Assembly (NCBI GenBank): GCA_016708905.1
Contig: JADJEV010000004.1
Span: 744,001-808,000 of the forward strand
Direction of reading: 5' to 3'
Source: Candidatus Methylophosphatis roskildensis
GTDB taxonomy: Bacteria > Pseudomonadota > Gammaproteobacteria > Burkholderiales > Rhodocyclaceae
Length of the DNA: 64,000 bases
The notes below the pieces were generated by a model that was not told where the DNA came from, ran no database searches, and saw only the letters and a list, made by a program, of their open reading frames with translations. Shown here piece after piece: positions 62,440 to 64,000 of the stretch; the stretch's first letter is position 1; each line of letters begins with the position of its first letter. The translations under genes were made by a program, and so were the position numbers.

Positions 62440-64000
62440 CTAAAGGGCGCGCACTTCAGCCGCCGTTTGGCATGCCAGCGCGCGCTGGGCCAGGGCCTCG
62501 ATGTCGGCGAAGGCGAGCTTGCGAATCCTGGCCTTGACGGCGGCGACGCTGGGGATGCTCATGCTCAGTTCGGCGACACCCAGGCCGGCCAGGATCGCCG
62601 CACCCTTGGGGTCGCCGGCGATGCCGCCGCACACCCCCACCCACCTGCCGGCCGATTTCGCCGCCTTGACGCTCATGTCGATCATGCGCAGCACCGCCGG
62701 GTGCAAGGCGTCGGCCTGCCGCGCCAGGCTCGGATGCAGTCGGTCCATGGCCAGCGTGTACTGGGTCAGATCATTGGTGCCGATCGAAAAGAAGTCCGCA
62801 TGGCGGGCCAACTCGGCGGCCATCAGGACGGCCGAGGGCACCTCGATCATGATGCCGATCTCGACCGGCTTGGCATGCAGCTCTCCGCGCACTTCCTCGG
62901 CGATCGCGCGGGCGGTGATCAGCTCTTCCACTGTTGCGATCATGGGAAACATGATCTTCACCGGACCGGTTTCGGCCGCGCGGAAGATGGCGCGCAATTG
63001 CGGCTTAAACAGATCGAGCCGTGCCAGACACAGTCGGATGCCGCGCACGCCGAGGAAGGGGTTCTGCTCGGCTGGTAGCGACAGATAGGGCACTTCCTTG
63101 TCGCCGCCGATATCTAGCGTGCGTATGATCAGCGGCAGGCCATTGAGGGCCTTGGTCATCGCCCGGTAGGTTTCGAACTGCTCCTCCTCGGTGGGCGGCT
63201 CGGATCGACCCAGGAACAGGAATTCGGTGCGCAGCAGACCGACCCCTTCCGCACCGGCATTGACGGCCTGTTCGGCTTCCGCCGCAGATCCGATGTTGGC
63301 GACCACTTCGACGCGCCGGCCGTCGCTGGTGATTGCCGGTTGGTAGCAAGCAAGGCGCTCGGCCTCGCGACGCGCCTGCCAGTCCTGTTGCGCGCTCCGT
63401 GCCAGCGTCAGATCCGCCTCGGTCGGTTCGAGATAGAGGTTGCCGGAATCGCCATCCAGGATGCAAAGCGCATCCTCAGGCTGGTGGAGGATCGCCGGGC
63501 CTGCCCCGACGATAGCCGGGATATCGAGGGAGCGGGCGATGATGGCCGTGTGAGACGTGGGCCCGCCGGCAGCGGTGCAGATGCCAAGAACCTTTGTGGG
63601 ATCGAGCTTGGCCGTGTCCGATGGCGACAGATCCTCGGCCACCAGAATAACCGGCGAGTCAGGCAGACTCGGTTCTTCCTCCAGCGTGTCCGCCAGCAGG
63701 CGCAATACACGCCGTCCCACGTCCTGCAGATCGACCGCACGCTCCTTCAGCAGCGCATCGCCCAGGCTTGCCACGTCCTGTGCCCGCTCGTCGACCGTCT
63801 GACGCCACGACCATCCGGCGCTGTGGCCGGCCTTGATGCGCTGATGCGCGGTATCGATCAGATCCGGGTCGTCGAGGAATTCCTCATGGGCACGAAAGAT
63901 GGCCGCCCGGGCGGCGCCGCTGCGCTCCTTGACCTCGTCATGAAGCTCCTGCAACTGTGCCTTGGCCGCCTCGATCGACTGGTGCAGGCGAATCGCCTCG
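62440..64000 (-). CDS. fruB: Fructose PTS multiphosphoryl transfer protein, enzyme I part (runs off the window)
   Basis: About 520 residues of enzyme I, open at base 64000. Contains the phosphohistidine in GGPTSHTAIIARSLD, FLFLGRSEPP, IIRTLDIGGDKEVPYL and IGTNDLTQYTLAMDRL. The N-terminal EIIA(Fru)-HPr part expected for FruB lies outside the window, so the fusion is inferred from the position before fruK and fruA. With the EI at 50 kb there are two EI domains of about 55-60% visible similarity by eye. Confidence 0.88.
   Translation of the reverse strand, partial: EAIRLHQSIEAAKAQLQELHDEVKERSGAARAAIFRAHEEFLDDPDLIDTAHQRIKAGHSAGWSWRQTVDERAQDVASLGDALLKERAVDLQDVGRRVLRLLADTLEEEPSLPDSPVILVAEDLSPSDTAKLDPTKVLGICTAAGGPTSHTAIIARSLDIPAIVGAGPAILHQPEDALCILDGDSGNLYLEPTEADLTLARSAQQDWQARREAERLACYQPAITSDGRRVEVVANIGSAAEAEQAVNAGAEGVGLLRTEFLFLGRSEPPTEEEQFETYRAMTKALNGLPLIIRTLDIGGDKEVPYLSLPAEQNPFLGVRGIRLCLARLDLFKPQLRAIFRAAETGPVKIMFPMIATVEELITARAIAEEVRGELHAKPVEIGIMIEVPSAVLMAAELARHADFFSIGTNDLTQYTLAMDRLHPSLARQADALHPAVLRMIDMSVKAAKSAGRWVGVCGGIAGDPKGAAILAGLGVAELSMSIPSVAAVKARIRKLAFADIEALAQRALACQTAAEVRAL

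Noticed and set aside
1..64000. CRISPR arrays, tRNA or rRNA genes
   Set aside because: No regularly spaced short direct repeats and no recognisable tRNA or rRNA sequence were seen on reading both strands; a covariance-model scan would be needed to exclude small RNAs.

Overview
The window is GC-rich, densely coding DNA that reads like a betaproteobacterium. Three things point to the Rhodocyclales, Accumulibacter-like group: the hda–HAD phosphatase–pcnB–deoxynucleoside kinase–panBCD gene order, a strong match to 2-methylfumaryl-CoA isomerase (Mct), and GTAGGTTGGGC-type REP repeats. That placement is inference, not proof. Many otherwise good genes carry single-base frameshifts, often in short homopolymers (ctaA, the first heme-copper subunit I, several transposases), so the sequence may come from an imperfectly polished assembly; real decay cannot be excluded case by case.

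Layout. 1-1.1 kb: start of a serine-recombinase element on the minus strand. 1.1-4.1 kb: a DruA-like (DUF4338) gene coupled to a DDE transposase, and an IS3 remnant. 4.1-15.0 kb: a respiratory locus. A CuA subunit II and a heme-copper subunit I without the usual active-site tyrosine are followed by heme O synthase and a SCO/SenC copper chaperone; heme A synthase is divergent. Then come two unusual fused redox proteins (cytochrome b + two [4Fe-4S] + FlpD/MvhD, and cytochrome b + [2Fe-2S] + FAD/NAD reductase) that bracket a second heme-copper-type membrane subunit. An FNR/DNR-like box lies in the divergent promoter. Subunits II, I and SenC resemble the sNOR (norSY-senC) type of nitric oxide reductase, so NO reduction is at least as plausible as O2 reduction.

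15-25 kb: a mobile and plastic zone. It holds a DUF4338-IS4 fusion transposase, an integrase-core IS that split a DUF4160 gene with a 5-bp target duplication, a DUF2442 partner, a toxin-antitoxin pair, and a DUF4338-ISAs1 fusion transposase. A 1.05-kb direct duplication carries the toxin-antitoxin pair and the 3' end of panD. The DUF4338 domain therefore occurs with three different transposase types in one window.

25-32 kb: housekeeping genes (panD, panC, panB, deoxynucleoside kinase, pcnB, HAD phosphatase, hda, and divergent purM). 32-42 kb: a cupin protein, an orphan HicB antitoxin, mct, a lipoprotein hydrolase, an autotransporter-type outer-membrane protein, an exported caspase-like protein and small hypothetical genes. 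42-44.4 kb: a relic of a fructose-PTS EIIC and porin locus, interrupted by an ISKra4-family element with a 6-bp target duplication and a 195-bp tandem duplication at one end.

44.5-64 kb: carbohydrate uptake and metabolism. A GH1 (6-phospho-)beta-glucosidase, an oxidoreductase and an MscS channel are followed by a glucose-type PTS (EIICB plus an EIIA-HPr-EI fusion) and trehalose phosphatase. A LysR/MFS/thioesterase group and an IS110 remnant separate this from a fructose PTS operon (multiphosphoryl transfer protein, 1-phosphofructokinase, EIIBC, LamB-like porin). Each PTS brings its own EI domain, so the two phosphoryl chains look self-contained. No tRNA, rRNA or CRISPR array was seen.
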